From NCBI RefSeq assembly GCF_025950085.1, contig NZ_JAPDDS010000006.1:248001-312000 (forward strand): a stretch of 64,000 nt of DNA, given 5' to 3'. This DNA comes from Luteolibacter flavescens. GTDB taxonomy: Bacteria > Verrucomicrobiota > Verrucomicrobiia > Verrucomicrobiales > Akkermansiaceae. Shown one piece after another: positions 45,169 to 57,500 of the stretch (positions within the stretch are counted from its first letter, which is position 1; each line of letters starts with the position of its first letter). The notes beneath the pieces are model-generated. The model was not told the DNA's origin, did no database searches, and saw only the letters and a program-made list of their open reading frames with translations. Both the position numbers and the translations under genes were made by a program.

Positions 45169-46596
45169 TCACTGCACCGGTGCCATCAGCCGAGCGGCGC
45201 GGCAGGCGAGGCGGAAGCCGAAGGATCTCTCGGTGAATTCCTCCACCTTCACCTCGCGGGATTGGGAGAAGTCCAGCTCAAGCATGTGCGCCACCTCGTC
45301 GGCAAAGGCGGGGTCGGGCGAGAGCGCGGAAATCTCGAAGTTCAGGCGGAAGGAGCGGTTGTCGAGATTCGCCGTGCCCACGCACGCGAGCTGGTCGCTC
45401 AGCACCACCTTCTGGTGGAGGAAGCCGCGCGTGTAGCGGAAGAGCTTGATGCCGCAGGCGATGGCCGGCTCGAAGTAGGTGAAGGCGGATAGCCACACCA
45501 GCAGGTGATCCGGTTTCTCCGGGATCAGGATGCGCACGTCTACCCCCCGGATGGCGGCGGTCTGCAGGGCGGTCATCACGCCATCGTCCGGGACGAAGTA
45601 GGGCGAGGCGATCCACAGCCGCTCGCGCGCGGTATTCGCCATCTCCGCCACCACGAGCTGCCACGAGTCCACCGGATCGGCGGGGCCGGTGGGGATCACC
45701 GCGGCCATCTGGTCGGCGCTCTCGGCCTGGCCGGACCAATCCAGGTCCGGCACCTCGTCCGCGGCCCAGTTCCAGTCTTCCAGGAAGACGAGCTGGATGG
45801 CCTGCACCGAGGGCCCTTTCAGCTTCAGATGGGTATCGCGCCACGCGCCGAAGCGCTGGTCGCGGCCGAGGTACTCGTCACCGACATTGATGCCGCCGAT
45901 GAAGGCCTCCTTGCCGTCCACCACCACGATCTTGCGGTGATTGCGGAAATTGAGCTGCACGCGCGACACCCAGTGACGGTTGCTGCCAAAGGATGCGTGG
46001 AAGATCCCGGCGGCCTCCATCTCCTTCAGGTAGGAGCGGGAGAGCTTGTTCGACCCGATTTCGTCGTAGAGGAAATAGACTTTCACTCCCGCCTTTGCCC
46101 GGTCGATGAGTGCCTGCTGGAAGCGCTGTCCGACGCGGTCGTTCTTCACGATGAAGAAGTTCACGAGCAGGTATTTCTCGGCGGACGCGATGGCCTCGAA
46201 CATTGCCTCGAAGGTCTCCTCGCCGTCGATCAGCAGGGTCAATTCATTGCCCCGTGTGAAGGGCAGGCCGCCGAGGAATTCCGCCGCTCGACCGAAGGCA
46301 TCGTCGGGCTTGATCTCGTAGTGGCGCAGCCGCCGGTGCATGTCATCGGCCACTTTCCGCAGCGCGGCATCCTCGCCGCGGCGGGCCCTCACGTAGCCGG
46401 AAAAACGGGACTTCCCCGTGAAGTAATACATCGGAACGGCGAGCCACGGTGCGGCCAGCAGCGAGACGATCCACGCGATGGTCCCCTGCGAGGTCCGCAC
46501 GTGCATGAGCGCGTGGATGACGAGCAGGAAGCCGACGATGTGGAAGATGAGAAGGGCCCCAGCGAGGACGGCGGCGAAGAGTTCCTGGTGGGGCAT
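45169..46596 (-). CDS. cls: cardiolipin synthase
   Basis: A 475-residue phospholipase-D-superfamily enzyme of the inner membrane. Two N-terminal hydrophobic segments (LFAAVLAGALLIFHIVGFLL, IAWIVSLLAAPWLAVPMYYF) are typical of bacterial Cls. Two HKD motifs are present: HRKIVVVDGKEAFIGGINVGD (His220) and HQKVVLSDQLACVGTANLDN (His394). It condenses two phosphatidylglycerols (or PG with PE) to cardiolipin. Length is normal. It converges on the MBL-fold gene and diverges from the cysteine desulfurase gene. Confidence 0.95.
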   Translation of the reverse strand: MPHQELFAAVLAGALLIFHIVGFLLVIHALMHVRTSQGTIAWIVSLLAAPWLAVPMYYFTGKSRFSGYVRARRGEDAALRKVADDMHRRLRHYEIKPDDAFGRAAEFLGGLPFTRGNELTLLIDGEETFEAMFEAIASAEKYLLVNFFIVKNDRVGQRFQQALIDRAKAGVKVYFLYDEIGSNKLSRSYLKEMEAAGIFHASFGSNRHWVSRVQLNFRNHRKIVVVDGKEAFIGGINVGDEYLGRDQRFGAWRDTHLKLKGPSVQAIQLVFLEDWNWAADEVPDLDWSGQAESADQMAAVIPTGPADPVDSWQLVVAEMANTARERLWIASPYFVPDDGVMTALQTAAIRGVDVRILIPEKPDHLLVWLSAFTYFEPAIACGIKLFRYTRGFLHQKVVLSDQLACVGTANLDNRSFRLNFEISALSPDPAFADEVAHMLELDFSQSREVKVEEFTERSFGFRLACRAARLMAPVQ

Positions 46597-46740
46597 CGGC
46601 CGAATCTAACCGCTTTTGCCTGTCGGCCAAGCGATGGTTCTCTCGCGGGGTTATTTTGGCAGCGGGTGATGTTCCCGGGAATATCTTCCACGGGTGACGA
46701 GGCCGTTGCAGGAGCCGGGTCCGGCGGCTAGCATCGGCCC

Positions 46741-47922
46741 GTGATCTACCTCGATGCCAATGCCACCACGCCGCTCCTGCCGGAAGTGCTCGACGCGATG
46801 CTGCCGTGGCTGAAGGAGGGCTTTCATAACCCGAATGCCAGCTACCAAGGGGCGAAGGAGGCACGCAAGGCGATCGAGGAGGCACGCGGGAAAGTCGCGG
46901 CTCTGATCGGCGCGCAGCCGGACGAGATCGTCTTCACCGGCGGCGGCACCGAGAGCACGAATGCCGCGCTCAAGTGGTTGGCCCGGCTCATCGGCAGGAA
47001 GTCCGGCCGCGTGATCACCAGCGCCATCGAGCACAGCGCGGTGCTGAAGCCCTGCGAGACCTTCGCCGACGTGGGATACGCACTCACGCGGGTGGGAGTC
47101 GATGGTGGCGGCCGGCTTTTGATGGAGGATTTCGAGGCGGCGTGCGATACCGCGAAGGAGGGCGGGGGATTCGCGTCCATCATGTGGGCGAACAACGAGA
47201 CCGGCGTGATCCAGCCGGTGGAGGAAGCATGCGCGATGGCCCGGGAGCGCGGCCTCGCCTTCCACACGGATGCCATCCAGACCGTCGGCAAGATCCCCGT
47301 GGATGTCCGCGAGGTGCCGGTGGACTACCTCTCGCTCTCCGCGCACAAGTTCCACGGGCCGAAGGGCGTGGGCGCGCTCTACATCCGCAGCGGTGCCCGC
47401 TTCGAGCCGCTGCTCCGCGGAGGCGGCCAGGAAAAGGATCGCCGCAGCGGCACGGAAAATACTGCGGGCATCGTAGGTCTGGGCAAGGCGGCGGAACTCG
47501 CCATGGAGAGGCTTTCGAAGAAGGAGACTCCCGCGTCGCTGAGGAATGCCTTCGAGGCAAAGGTCGTCGGCGAGGTGAGCGGGGTTTCGGTGAATGGCGA
47601 ACTCCTCCACCGCCTGCCGGGCACCAGCCATCTATCCTTCACCGGCTGCGAGGCGGCGGGCCTCCTGATCCTGCTGGATGACCTCGGCGTCGCGTGCTCG
47701 GCGGGCTCCGCCTGCATGACGGGCAAGCAGCAGCCATCGCATGTCCAGAAGGCGATGGGCTTCTCCGACGCGAAGGCGAAGAGCAGCCTGCGCTTCGGCT
47801 TCTCCTGCCTGACCACGATGGAAGAGGCGATGGCCGCGGCGGAGTCGGTGAAGAGGGCGGTGGAAAAACTGCGGCGCGTCCAAGGCGGCAGCACGGGGCC
47901 GGTGATGGTGTATTCCCCGTGA
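46741..47922 (+). CDS. cysteine desulfurase (NifS/IscS family)
   Basis: A 393-residue PLP enzyme that takes sulfur from cysteine for Fe-S, thiamine or tRNA thiolation. The start is GTG at 46741 ([16 protein letters not shown]). The PLP-linked Lys203 is in [10 protein letters not shown] and the catalytic Cys325 in [10 protein letters not shown], which is the class I (IscS/NifS) loop. [11 protein letters not shown] precedes the His that stacks on PLP. No IscU or Fe-S regulator is adjacent, so the sulfur acceptor is unknown. It is followed by the thioredoxin-domain protein after 43 bp, a frequent neighbourhood. Confidence 0.95.
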   Translation: MIYLDANATTPLLPEVLDAMLPWLKEGFHNPNASYQGAKEARKAIEEARGKVAALIGAQPDEIVFTGGGTESTNAALKWLARLIGRKSGRVITSAIEHSAVLKPCETFADVGYALTRVGVDGGGRLLMEDFEAACDTAKEGGGFASIMWANNETGVIQPVEEACAMARERGLAFHTDAIQTVGKIPVDVREVPVDYLSLSAHKFHGPKGVGALYIRSGARFEPLLRGGGQEKDRRSGTENTAGIVGLGKAAELAMERLSKKETPASLRNAFEAKVVGEVSGVSVNGELLHRLPGTSHLSFTGCEAAGLLILLDDLGVACSAGSACMTGKQQPSHVQKAMGFSDAKAKSSLRFGFSCLTTMEEAMAAAESVKRAVEKLRRVQGGSTGPVMVYSP

Positions 47923-47965
47923 CGTTCTTCCGTGCCATCCGGCCATTTCGTGGTTTGCTCCCGGC

Positions 47966-49987
<2,022 letters not shown>

Positions 49988-49990
49988 GAT

Positions 49991-51412
49991 TCACTCTTCC
50001 TCCACGCGGAAGAAGAGCTTGTCCTCAGCGATGAAATTGAACTCCACGGTGGTGGTGTCGGCACCATCCGCACCGCTGATCCCTCCGAGCATCTGCGTGC
50101 TCCAGTCGGTGAGTTCCGCGGAGGACGTGACGCGGTAGTTGTCATTCTCACGCGAGCGGAAGGTCAGGCTCACCCGGCTGTTCACGAAGTCGAAGGCGCT
50201 CGCCGTGATGGCCAGCGGCATCAGCGGCTGGAGCGATGTGCCCGGCAGCGGGATGGTCTGGAGCGGCTGCTTCCGGTTGATCGGTGTCGGGAAGTCGTAT
50301 GCCGTCATGTTCTCGATCAAGGTCCAGGTATTGCCGTCGGGACTGCCCTCCAGCGTCCAGCGGACCGGGTCGCGATCCGTGTAGTCATTGCCCGTGGTGA
50401 AGCGATAGCCGTCGAAGGTGGTCGCCGCGCCGAAGTCGAAGACGAGGCCGTTCTTCGAGTAGTCGAGCCACTTCGTGCTTGGGTCGTTGTCGAGCAGGTT
50501 CTCCGGGCCTTCCCATTCCGAGGGATCGGGGTCGATGGCCGTGGCGGACGCGACCGTCAGCCGGGTGGTGCCGAGGAAGAAATCGAAGTCGCAGATCTGG
50601 ATGCTGTTCGCGGTCGAGGTGTCGCGCAGCTTCACCGGCGTGAAGCGCACGTAGCGTGCGGATGCGGACCCGCCTGCCACGGTGCGGATGGTCACGCTCT
50701 GGGTGGCCTCCTCCTCTCCCTGCACGGCCGTCAGCGTGTAGGTCGTGTCCGAGTTCGCCGCAGGGGTCACGTTGAAGCTGCCCGATCCCGCGACCGCTCC
50801 GGGCGTGGGGTCGATGGTGAGGGTGGTCGCATTGAGCACCTCCCAGGAGAGATTCGTCGAGGCTCCGTTGATCAGCACCGCATCGGCGGCGCGGAAGAAA
50901 TACAGCTCCAGATTCGTGAAGGGCGGCACGTGGATATTTGCGGAGTAGGTCTCCCGATGGTACGGCACGGGGTAGTTCGTGCGCTCGTCGATGAGGGTCC
51001 AGGTGTCGCCGTCGTTGCTGCCCTCCAGTGTCCACGTCACGGGGTCGCGGTCCTCGGCATCGCCTGCGGTGCCGAGGCGGTACTGGTCGATGGTCACCAC
51101 TTCCGGGAACTCGAAGACCAGCGCGCCTTTGTTGAAGTCGAGCCACTTGGAGCCGAGGTCGCCGTCCTTGACGTTATCGACGCCTTCGTTGCCCGGATTG
51201 TCACCGTCAGGGTTGGTCACGGTGGCGGTCGTCATGTCGAGCGCCTGGCCGAGGAAGCGGAATTCGAATTCCGCAAGCTGCACGCTGTCGGCGTTGTCGC
51301 CGCCACGCAGGCCGACCGGAGTGAAGCGGAAATGCGAGTAACTCGCTTCCCCCGCTTGCGCTGAGGTTAATAGCAATAAGGCGAGGGCGGGGATATGGTA
51401 TGGGGTTTTCAT
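49991..51412 (-). CDS. secreted protein with two discoidin-like repeats
   Basis: A 473-residue exported protein using the ATG at 51412 (MKTPYHIPALALLLLTSAQA, signal peptide); a shadow start upstream is not needed. Residues about 20-150 and 245-390 are two related repeats (for example RFTPVGLRGGDNADSVQLAE / RFTPVKLRDTSTANSIQICD), each ending in a WTLEGSNDGDTWTLIDE / WTLEGSPDGNTWTLIEN block. These look like F5/8 type C (discoidin) folds that bind carbohydrate. Between them is a Ser/Thr-rich beta domain (SFNVTPAANSDTTYTLTAV). The C-terminus resembles a fibronectin-like tail. It is probably extracellular and cell-surface or polysaccharide-binding. Confidence 0.75.
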   Translation of the reverse strand: MKTPYHIPALALLLLTSAQAGEASYSHFRFTPVGLRGGDNADSVQLAEFEFRFLGQALDMTTATVTNPDGDNPGNEGVDNVKDGDLGSKWLDFNKGALVFEFPEVVTIDQYRLGTAGDAEDRDPVTWTLEGSNDGDTWTLIDERTNYPVPYHRETYSANIHVPPFTNLELYFFRAADAVLINGASTNLSWEVLNATTLTIDPTPGAVAGSGSFNVTPAANSDTTYTLTAVQGEEEATQSVTIRTVAGGSASARYVRFTPVKLRDTSTANSIQICDFDFFLGTTRLTVASATAIDPDPSEWEGPENLLDNDPSTKWLDYSKNGLVFDFGAATTFDGYRFTTGNDYTDRDPVRWTLEGSPDGNTWTLIENMTAYDFPTPINRKQPLQTIPLPGTSLQPLMPLAITASAFDFVNSRVSLTFRSRENDNYRVTSSAELTDWSTQMLGGISGADGADTTTVEFNFIAEDKLFFRVEEE

Positions 51413-51547
51413 GAGTGTGAATGAAAACAATCCCGCGTGCGTTATCAGAACCGTTTCGTGATGTCAGCCCTCTTTGGGATGACCGGGCCTTTCGGTGGGT
51501 TGAATCCCGATTGAATGCGGATAAGGTCGCCTGCGTCTGAGAAAACG

Positions 51548-51844
51548 ATGAAAGCACTCTGCATCCTCTTGGCCTTTGTTTCTCTGTCGGTTGTGGCTCC
51601 CGCTGCCAATCTGGCATTCAAGAATGACACCGGCTCCGCACAGCGGGTGGTGGTGTATCAGGATGGAAAAGTCGCGGGATACGTGGACCGTCTGAAACCG
51701 GGTAAAACATTTCTGGTGAAAGTAAAGGATACCGGAAACAGGCCGGTGGTTTGTCTTAAAGTGGCGGGTAAGGATGAATATCTTTTCCTCCCGCTGAAGA
51801 CGAAGGCCTACAAGCTGTCCTGGTTGAGGAACCTGCTCTGGTAA
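51548..51844 (+). CDS. small secreted hypothetical protein
   Basis: A 98-residue exported protein; ATG at 51548 gives MKALCILLAFVSLSVVAPA as signal peptide. The mature part (about 79 aa) is beta-rich and basic (VVVYQDGKVAGYVDRLKPGK, KVAGKDEYLFLPLKTKAYKL) with one Cys. No family recognised. It faces the divergent discoidin-like gene across 135 bp, and may share a promoter region with it. Confidence 0.7.
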   Translation: MKALCILLAFVSLSVVAPAANLAFKNDTGSAQRVVVYQDGKVAGYVDRLKPGKTFLVKVKDTGNRPVVCLKVAGKDEYLFLPLKTKAYKLSWLRNLLW

Positions 51845-51915
51845 GCCTCCGGGGACGTGTCTGCGGTCCGAGTTTTTGCTGTCCGGCGGGTGACTTCCGG
51901 GCATGAAATCGGTCC

Positions 51916-54597
51916 ATGCCGGAGCGCGTCTTTTTGGGCTGGCACAGGCCCCTGCTTGGATTGCTGACAGAGTGGCTTTTGTCCAGGCGCGACGAGCTTC
52001 CGGCGATGCTCGTCGTGGTGCCCACCGCGCAGGCGGGGCGCTTGCTGCGCGAGTCGCTGGCCGAGGCGGCGGGTGGATTGCTCGCGCCAAAGGTGGTGAC
52101 GCCCGGTCACTTCCTCCGCACGGAGCACGCCGCGCCGGAGTCCGTAGAGCAGATGGCGTGGATCGAGGTGATGGAGTCCGTCCGCGATTGGACGCCCTAC
52201 GCCGCGGCCTTCCCCCTGCCGCCGGGCGAGGGGGAGCCGCCGGGCTGGGCGATGGGGCTGGGCAAGGCGCTCGCGGGGATCCGTGCGAGCCTGCAGGAAA
52301 ATGCGCTCACGATTTCCGAGGCCTCGCACCGCATGGGGAAGACCGTGGAGGGCGAGCGCTGGGAAGCGCTGTCCGCGCTGGAATACAAGGTGGAGCAGCA
52401 GTTGGCCCGCTGGGGATATGAGAGCCGCAGCCGCATGCTGGCGCGTGGCACCCGGGTCGAGCCGGAGCGGCGCATCGTGCTCGCGGGCGTGCCGGACTTT
52501 CCCGCTGCCGCAGTCCGGCATTTCGCGGAGGCAGTCGTGCTCATCGGTGCGCCCGAGGAAATGTCGTCGGATTTCGATGACTACGGCAGGCCTGGTCCGG
52601 ACTGGACCGATACACTGCTCGCATGGCCGCAGCCCGGCAGCGTCACTCTCACCGCCGACCCGCGCCAGCAGGCAGCCGAGGCGATGCAAGTCGTGGCCGC
52701 GGCGGGCACGCCGTCCCATGATCTGGCGCTCGGCTCCGCCGACGAGGCGACCGCGGGCGAGCTGGTGCGCTCCTTCGGACGTGGCGGCTGGGTCCTGCAT
52801 GATCCTTCGAATCTGCGGCCCGCTCCCTTGAAAGCGTGGCTGGCTGCATGGCGGCAGTTCGTTTCCCGGCCCGACGCAGGCTCGGCGGTCGATCTCCTGG
52901 GCTTCGCCGAAACCAGTGCGCTCACCGGTGGCAAGCGCGCCCAGCGGGTGATGGCCCTGTCCGCTGCCCGCGACCAATGGCTCGCCCGCGACCGGGACGA
53001 CCTGCAGCGCATCGCGGCCCTGAACCCGCGGAATCTGGAGTCGATCCAGCTCGCCATCGATACCCTCGAGTCCCTGATGCGGTACCGGTCGATCTTCCTC
53101 CGCGACGGGGTGCATGCAGGCCTCCGCCGCCTGCTGGACCGCGTGGACCCGGAAGGGCGGCAGAGCGATCCCATCCTCGAGTGGTCCCATGCCACCGCTC
53201 CCCTCGCCAACGAGATCCGCCGCGATGCGGGATTCTGGATCGACCTGCTCTGCGCGTCCCTGCCCGACGTTCCAACGCCAGCACCGGAAGACCGGGTGCT
53301 GGATGTCCAGGGCTGGCTGGAGCTTTTCCATGCGCCCGGGCAGCACCTGGTCATCTGCGGGATGAATGAGGGCCAGATCCCGGGGCGCGCGAGCACGGAT
53401 GCCTGGCTGCCGGAAGGCACGCGGAAGCACCTGGGCCTCTCGCACGATGCCGGCCGCCACGCACGCGATGCCTACCTGCTGATGGCGATGACCGAGGCTC
53501 GTCGGGCAGAGGGCCGAGTCGATCTGCTGCTGACGAAGACGGGGGCTGACGGCGGCGTGCTGCTGCCCTCCCGGCTCCTGCTCGCCGCGGATGAGAAGGA
53601 GCTTCCCGTGCGAGTGAAGCAGGTTTTCAGGGAAGTGGAGCCTCCTGATTCCTCGCTCGCATGGACGCTGGATGAGGCATGGAAGTGGCAGCCGCCGGCG
53701 GTGGAGAAGGAGCTGCGGATCAGCGTCACGACCTTCGCCGACTACCTCGCGTGCCCGTTCCGCTTTTATCTTAAATACGTGGCCGGCATGAGCGAGCCGG
53801 AGCCCGAGCGGGTCGAGTGGAACCAGCGCGACTTCGGCAACGTGGCCCACATCGTCGTGGAGCACTGGGCGGTGGACGAGCAGGCAAAGGATTTCGCGGA
53901 AGCCGGGAAGATCGAGAAGTGGGTCCACGATGAACTGGACCGCGTGATCGCGGAGCGCTTCGGGGCGAAGGTGCCTCTGGCCGTGCGCATCCAGCGCGAA
54001 TCGCTGCGGCAGCGGCTCTCGTGGTTTTCCCGCATCCAGGCGGAGGAGTGGAACCGCGGATGGAGGATCGAGGAGATCGAGAAGAAATTCGAGCTGGAGA
54101 TCGAGGGCGCTACCATCGTCGGGCGCGTCGATCGCATCGAGCGGAACATCGACGGACGACGCCGCGTGCTCGACTACAAGACGGGAACTACTGCGGGCGT
54201 CGTAGAAAGCTCGCACCGCACGGGCATGAACGCGAACACCCGCCTGCCCGCGCACCTGCAGGATGTGCCGGAGATCCTCTGCACCGGGGCGGACGGGAAG
54301 CCGAAGCGCTGGAAGAATCTCCAGGTGGCACTCTATTCCGCGGCGCTGGGAGGGGTGGACGAGCTCGGCTACTTCCAGCTCGGGGCGACGGAGGGCGATG
54401 TGAAGCTCTCGCTCTGGGACGGCTTCTCCATCGCCGACCGCGAGTCGGCGATGGCCTGCGCCGGCTGGGTGGTCCGGCAGGTGAAGGACAAGGTTTTCTG
54501 GCCGCCGGCGGAGAAGGTGGACTTCGACGATTTCAAGATCCTCGCCCTCGGCCGCAGCCTGGATGAGACCGTCGCGATGAGGGGAGGTGCCGCATGA
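51916..54597 (+). CDS. addB: AddB-like nuclease subunit of a double-strand-break repair complex
   Basis: An 893-residue protein. The N-terminus is an inactive-like helicase-type region (VVPTAQAGRLLRESLAEA). The C-terminus is a RecB-type PD-(D/E)xK nuclease: FADYLACPFRFYLKYVAGM, FGNVAHIVVEHWA, IVGRVDRIERNIDGRRRVLD and LDYKTGTT with Asp753 and Lys755. AddB proteins of Bacillus type carry four Fe-S cysteines; here only the first (Cys613, ACPFRF) is present and the C-terminal CxxC set is absent. It ends ATGA with addA. The pair unwinds and resects DNA ends for RecA. Confidence 0.85.
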   Translation: MPERVFLGWHRPLLGLLTEWLLSRRDELPAMLVVVPTAQAGRLLRESLAEAAGGLLAPKVVTPGHFLRTEHAAPESVEQMAWIEVMESVRDWTPYAAAFPLPPGEGEPPGWAMGLGKALAGIRASLQENALTISEASHRMGKTVEGERWEALSALEYKVEQQLARWGYESRSRMLARGTRVEPERRIVLAGVPDFPAAAVRHFAEAVVLIGAPEEMSSDFDDYGRPGPDWTDTLLAWPQPGSVTLTADPRQQAAEAMQVVAAAGTPSHDLALGSADEATAGELVRSFGRGGWVLHDPSNLRPAPLKAWLAAWRQFVSRPDAGSAVDLLGFAETSALTGGKRAQRVMALSAARDQWLARDRDDLQRIAALNPRNLESIQLAIDTLESLMRYRSIFLRDGVHAGLRRLLDRVDPEGRQSDPILEWSHATAPLANEIRRDAGFWIDLLCASLPDVPTPAPEDRVLDVQGWLELFHAPGQHLVICGMNEGQIPGRASTDAWLPEGTRKHLGLSHDAGRHARDAYLLMAMTEARRAEGRVDLLLTKTGADGGVLLPSRLLLAADEKELPVRVKQVFREVEPPDSSLAWTLDEAWKWQPPAVEKELRISVTTFADYLACPFRFYLKYVAGMSEPEPERVEWNQRDFGNVAHIVVEHWAVDEQAKDFAEAGKIEKWVHDELDRVIAERFGAKVPLAVRIQRESLRQRLSWFSRIQAEEWNRGWRIEEIEKKFELEIEGATIVGRVDRIERNIDGRRRVLDYKTGTTAGVVESSHRTGMNANTRLPAHLQDVPEILCTGADGKPKRWKNLQVALYSAALGGVDELGYFQLGATEGDVKLSLWDGFSIADRESAMACAGWVVRQVKDKVFWPPAEKVDFDDFKILALGRSLDETVAMRGGAA

Positions 54598-57500
54598 GCC
54601 TGCCGCCCGTGCTCTCGAAGAACCTGATGATCCTCGCGTCGGCGGGATCGGGGAAGACCTTCCAGCTCGGCAACCGGGTCATCGGCCTGGTGGGGTCGCG
54701 CGATGTGGATCCGGCCCGGATCGTCGCGCTCACTTTCACGCGGAAGGCGGCAGGGGAGTTCGCGGACTCCGTGCTGTCGAAGCTCGCCATGTGCGCGCTG
54801 GACCCGGGTGAAGAAGAGAAGCTGGGCCAGCAGATCGGGGCTCCCTTTCCTGCGGCGCGGACATTGGCGCGGATCGTCCGCGCGCTGCCGACCTTCCAGC
54901 TCGGCACGATGGACGGCTTCTTCGCTCGGATAGTACGAGGGTTCCAGTACGAACTCGGCCTCACCGGCGGCACCTTCGAGCTGATCGAGGGGCCGAAGCT
55001 CGAGGCCGCGATGTCCGACATGCTGGCGGAGATCCTCGGTGCCGCGCTGGAGCGCGAGGGCGCGGAGGATTTCCTGAATGCCTTCCGCCGCGCGACGATG
55101 GGCAAGGAAGGAACGGGCGTGCTGAAGGACGTGGAGCGCTTCCTCGGCCAGTGGCATGGCCTGTGGAAGGCGGGCATTCCGCTCGGCGGCTGGGGCGCGC
55201 CGGCGCTCTTCGGCAGCTTGCCCGAGGTCACCGAGTGGGAGAAGCAGAAGCACGAACTCGCGAGGAAGCTAGATGCGGCCTGCACGTCCATCGCGTGGAC
55301 GGAAAAGCGCCAGCCGGAAAAGATGAGGCAGCTCTCCGCGAGCTTCATCGAGCACACCGTGGGCAGCGGGAGAATCGCCACCGATTTCTTCAAGGCCTGC
55401 GCCGAGGTGGTGGCCAGCGGTGCCTCGCCGATGAAGCTGCGGCATTACAAGGAATTCGATGTCGGCGGCGCGGCCGAGCGCGTCCTGACCGAAGCGGTCA
55501 CGCTGCTGGCCGGATGCGAGCTGGCGGCTGCGATCGCACGCACCCGGGCGGTGGCGGAGCTGGTGGCCAGCCTTGATGCGGAGTGCGAGCGGAGGCTGCG
55601 GAGGAAGGGTCTGTTAGGTTTCGATGACGTGAAGGTTCTGATGGGCCGCTGGACGCAGGACGAGGATGCGCGCCTGCGCCGCGAGGCTGTCGATTTCCGC
55701 CTCGATGCCCGCTACGACCACTGGCTGCTGGATGAATTCCAGGACACGAGCCGTGCGGAGTGGGCGGGAATGGTTCCGTTGCTGGATGAAGCGGCCACGC
55801 GGGACGATGGGACGCTCTTTGTCGTCGGCGACCGCAAGCAGGCGATCTACGGATGGCGCGGCGGCGATGTGAGCCTCTTCGACGAAGTGGAGCATCGCTA
55901 CGGCGGCGGCCTTGCGATTGGCACCATGCCGGACTCATGGCGGAGCTGCCCCGCGGTGCTCGATCTGGTGAATGCCGTGTGTGGCGACGCGGCGACGATC
56001 GGTGATCTTTTCGGCGCGGAGATGGCGCGGCGCTGGCAGTGGGAAGAGCACGTTTCCGCCAGGCCGGGAGTGACCGGCGAGGCCCGGGTGGAAGTGGTCC
56101 CAAAGGACGACCGCGACGCTCGCCTGGTCGAGCTGCTGCGCGAGATCGGCATCGGTGAGAAGAATCTCACCTGCGGCGTGCTGGTGCGGACGAATGACCA
56201 AGTGCGGGCCGCCGCGGCACTGCTGCGCGAGCATGGCTTCGACGTCATCGAGGAAGGTCGCCGTCAGCCGGTGGCGGACAATGCCCCGGGCGTCGCGCTC
56301 TTCCATCTGATCCGCTGGCTGGCCGATCCGAATGATGCCTTCGCGAAAGGCGTGGTCGCCATGTCGCCGCTGGATGCGATCCTGAAGTCGCGCCACGGCG
56401 AGCATTGGCAGGCGGCGTGGGAGGGGCTGCTGAAGGAAGCGCGCACGCATGGCTTTGCCCCGATGGTGGAGCACTTGGTCGAGCCTTTATGGGAAGCGAT
56501 GTCCGAGTTTTCCCGCAGGCGTGCGGGTGATGTGATCGGAGCGCTGGCGGAGTTCGATGCGACGGGTGCCGCCACCCCGCGCGAGGCTGCGCGGTGGATC
56601 AATGATCTGGAGATCGCCCAGAGTCCCGGCGCCGCCGCGGTGCAGGTGCTGACCATTCACAAGTCAAAGGGGCTGGGCTTCGATGTCGTGGTGCTGCCGG
56701 AGATCGAGGACAGCCAGGTGCCGAATCATGGCGACTTCAATATCGCCCGCGGCAGCAGCGGTGGCGCACCGTGGCTGATGGCTCCGCCCGCGTCATGGGT
56801 GCGAACGCTTTTCCCCGCGATCTCGCACTCGGAAGATCAGTGGGCGGATGACCAGCGCTATGAGGCGATGTGCGTGCTCTACGTGGCGCTCACGCGTGCG
56901 AAGCGCGGGCTCTACGTCCTGCTGCCCGAGGTGCCGAAGTCCCGCAAGGAGTCCCACGATTGGCAATCGCTGGCCAACTGGGTGGCCCGTTCGGCGGGAG
57001 ATGACTTCCAATCCGGCGATCCCGGATGGTGGCACGGCGTGCCGGACCGGCAGCCTGTGATGAAGCCCGCGAGCCCTGCTCTGGCCGGTGCCACGCCGAG
57101 GCGCGCGCGTGTCGCGGCATCGGGAGCGAAGGATGGACTCCTCGTTGTCGGATCCTCCATGGGGCGCGCATTCGGGCGCGACGTTCACCTTGCCTTCGAG
57201 GCTGTCGGTTGGCTCGACGATGGTGCACCGCGTCTCCCATCCGGAGATGCGGGGGCGATGGTGCGAGAGCTTCTCGCGGATCCGGGTATCAGCAGGCTCT
57301 TCCAACGCGGCGGACGGAATGTCCGGCTCTTCCGCGAGCAAGCGGTCGAGGGCATCGTCGATGGAAAGTGGCTCAGTGGCGTGGTCGATCGGCTACACCT
57401 CATCCACGATGACGATGGAAAGCCGGCAGCTTTGGAGCTGATCGATTTCAAGACCGACTCGGTCGAGCAGCCAGAGCAATTGGTCGAGCGCCATGCCGGT

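Noticed and set aside
45505-46731. A 408-codon plus-strand frame opposite cardiolipin synthase
   Set aside because: The minus strand has both HKD motifs and membrane helices; the plus frame has none.
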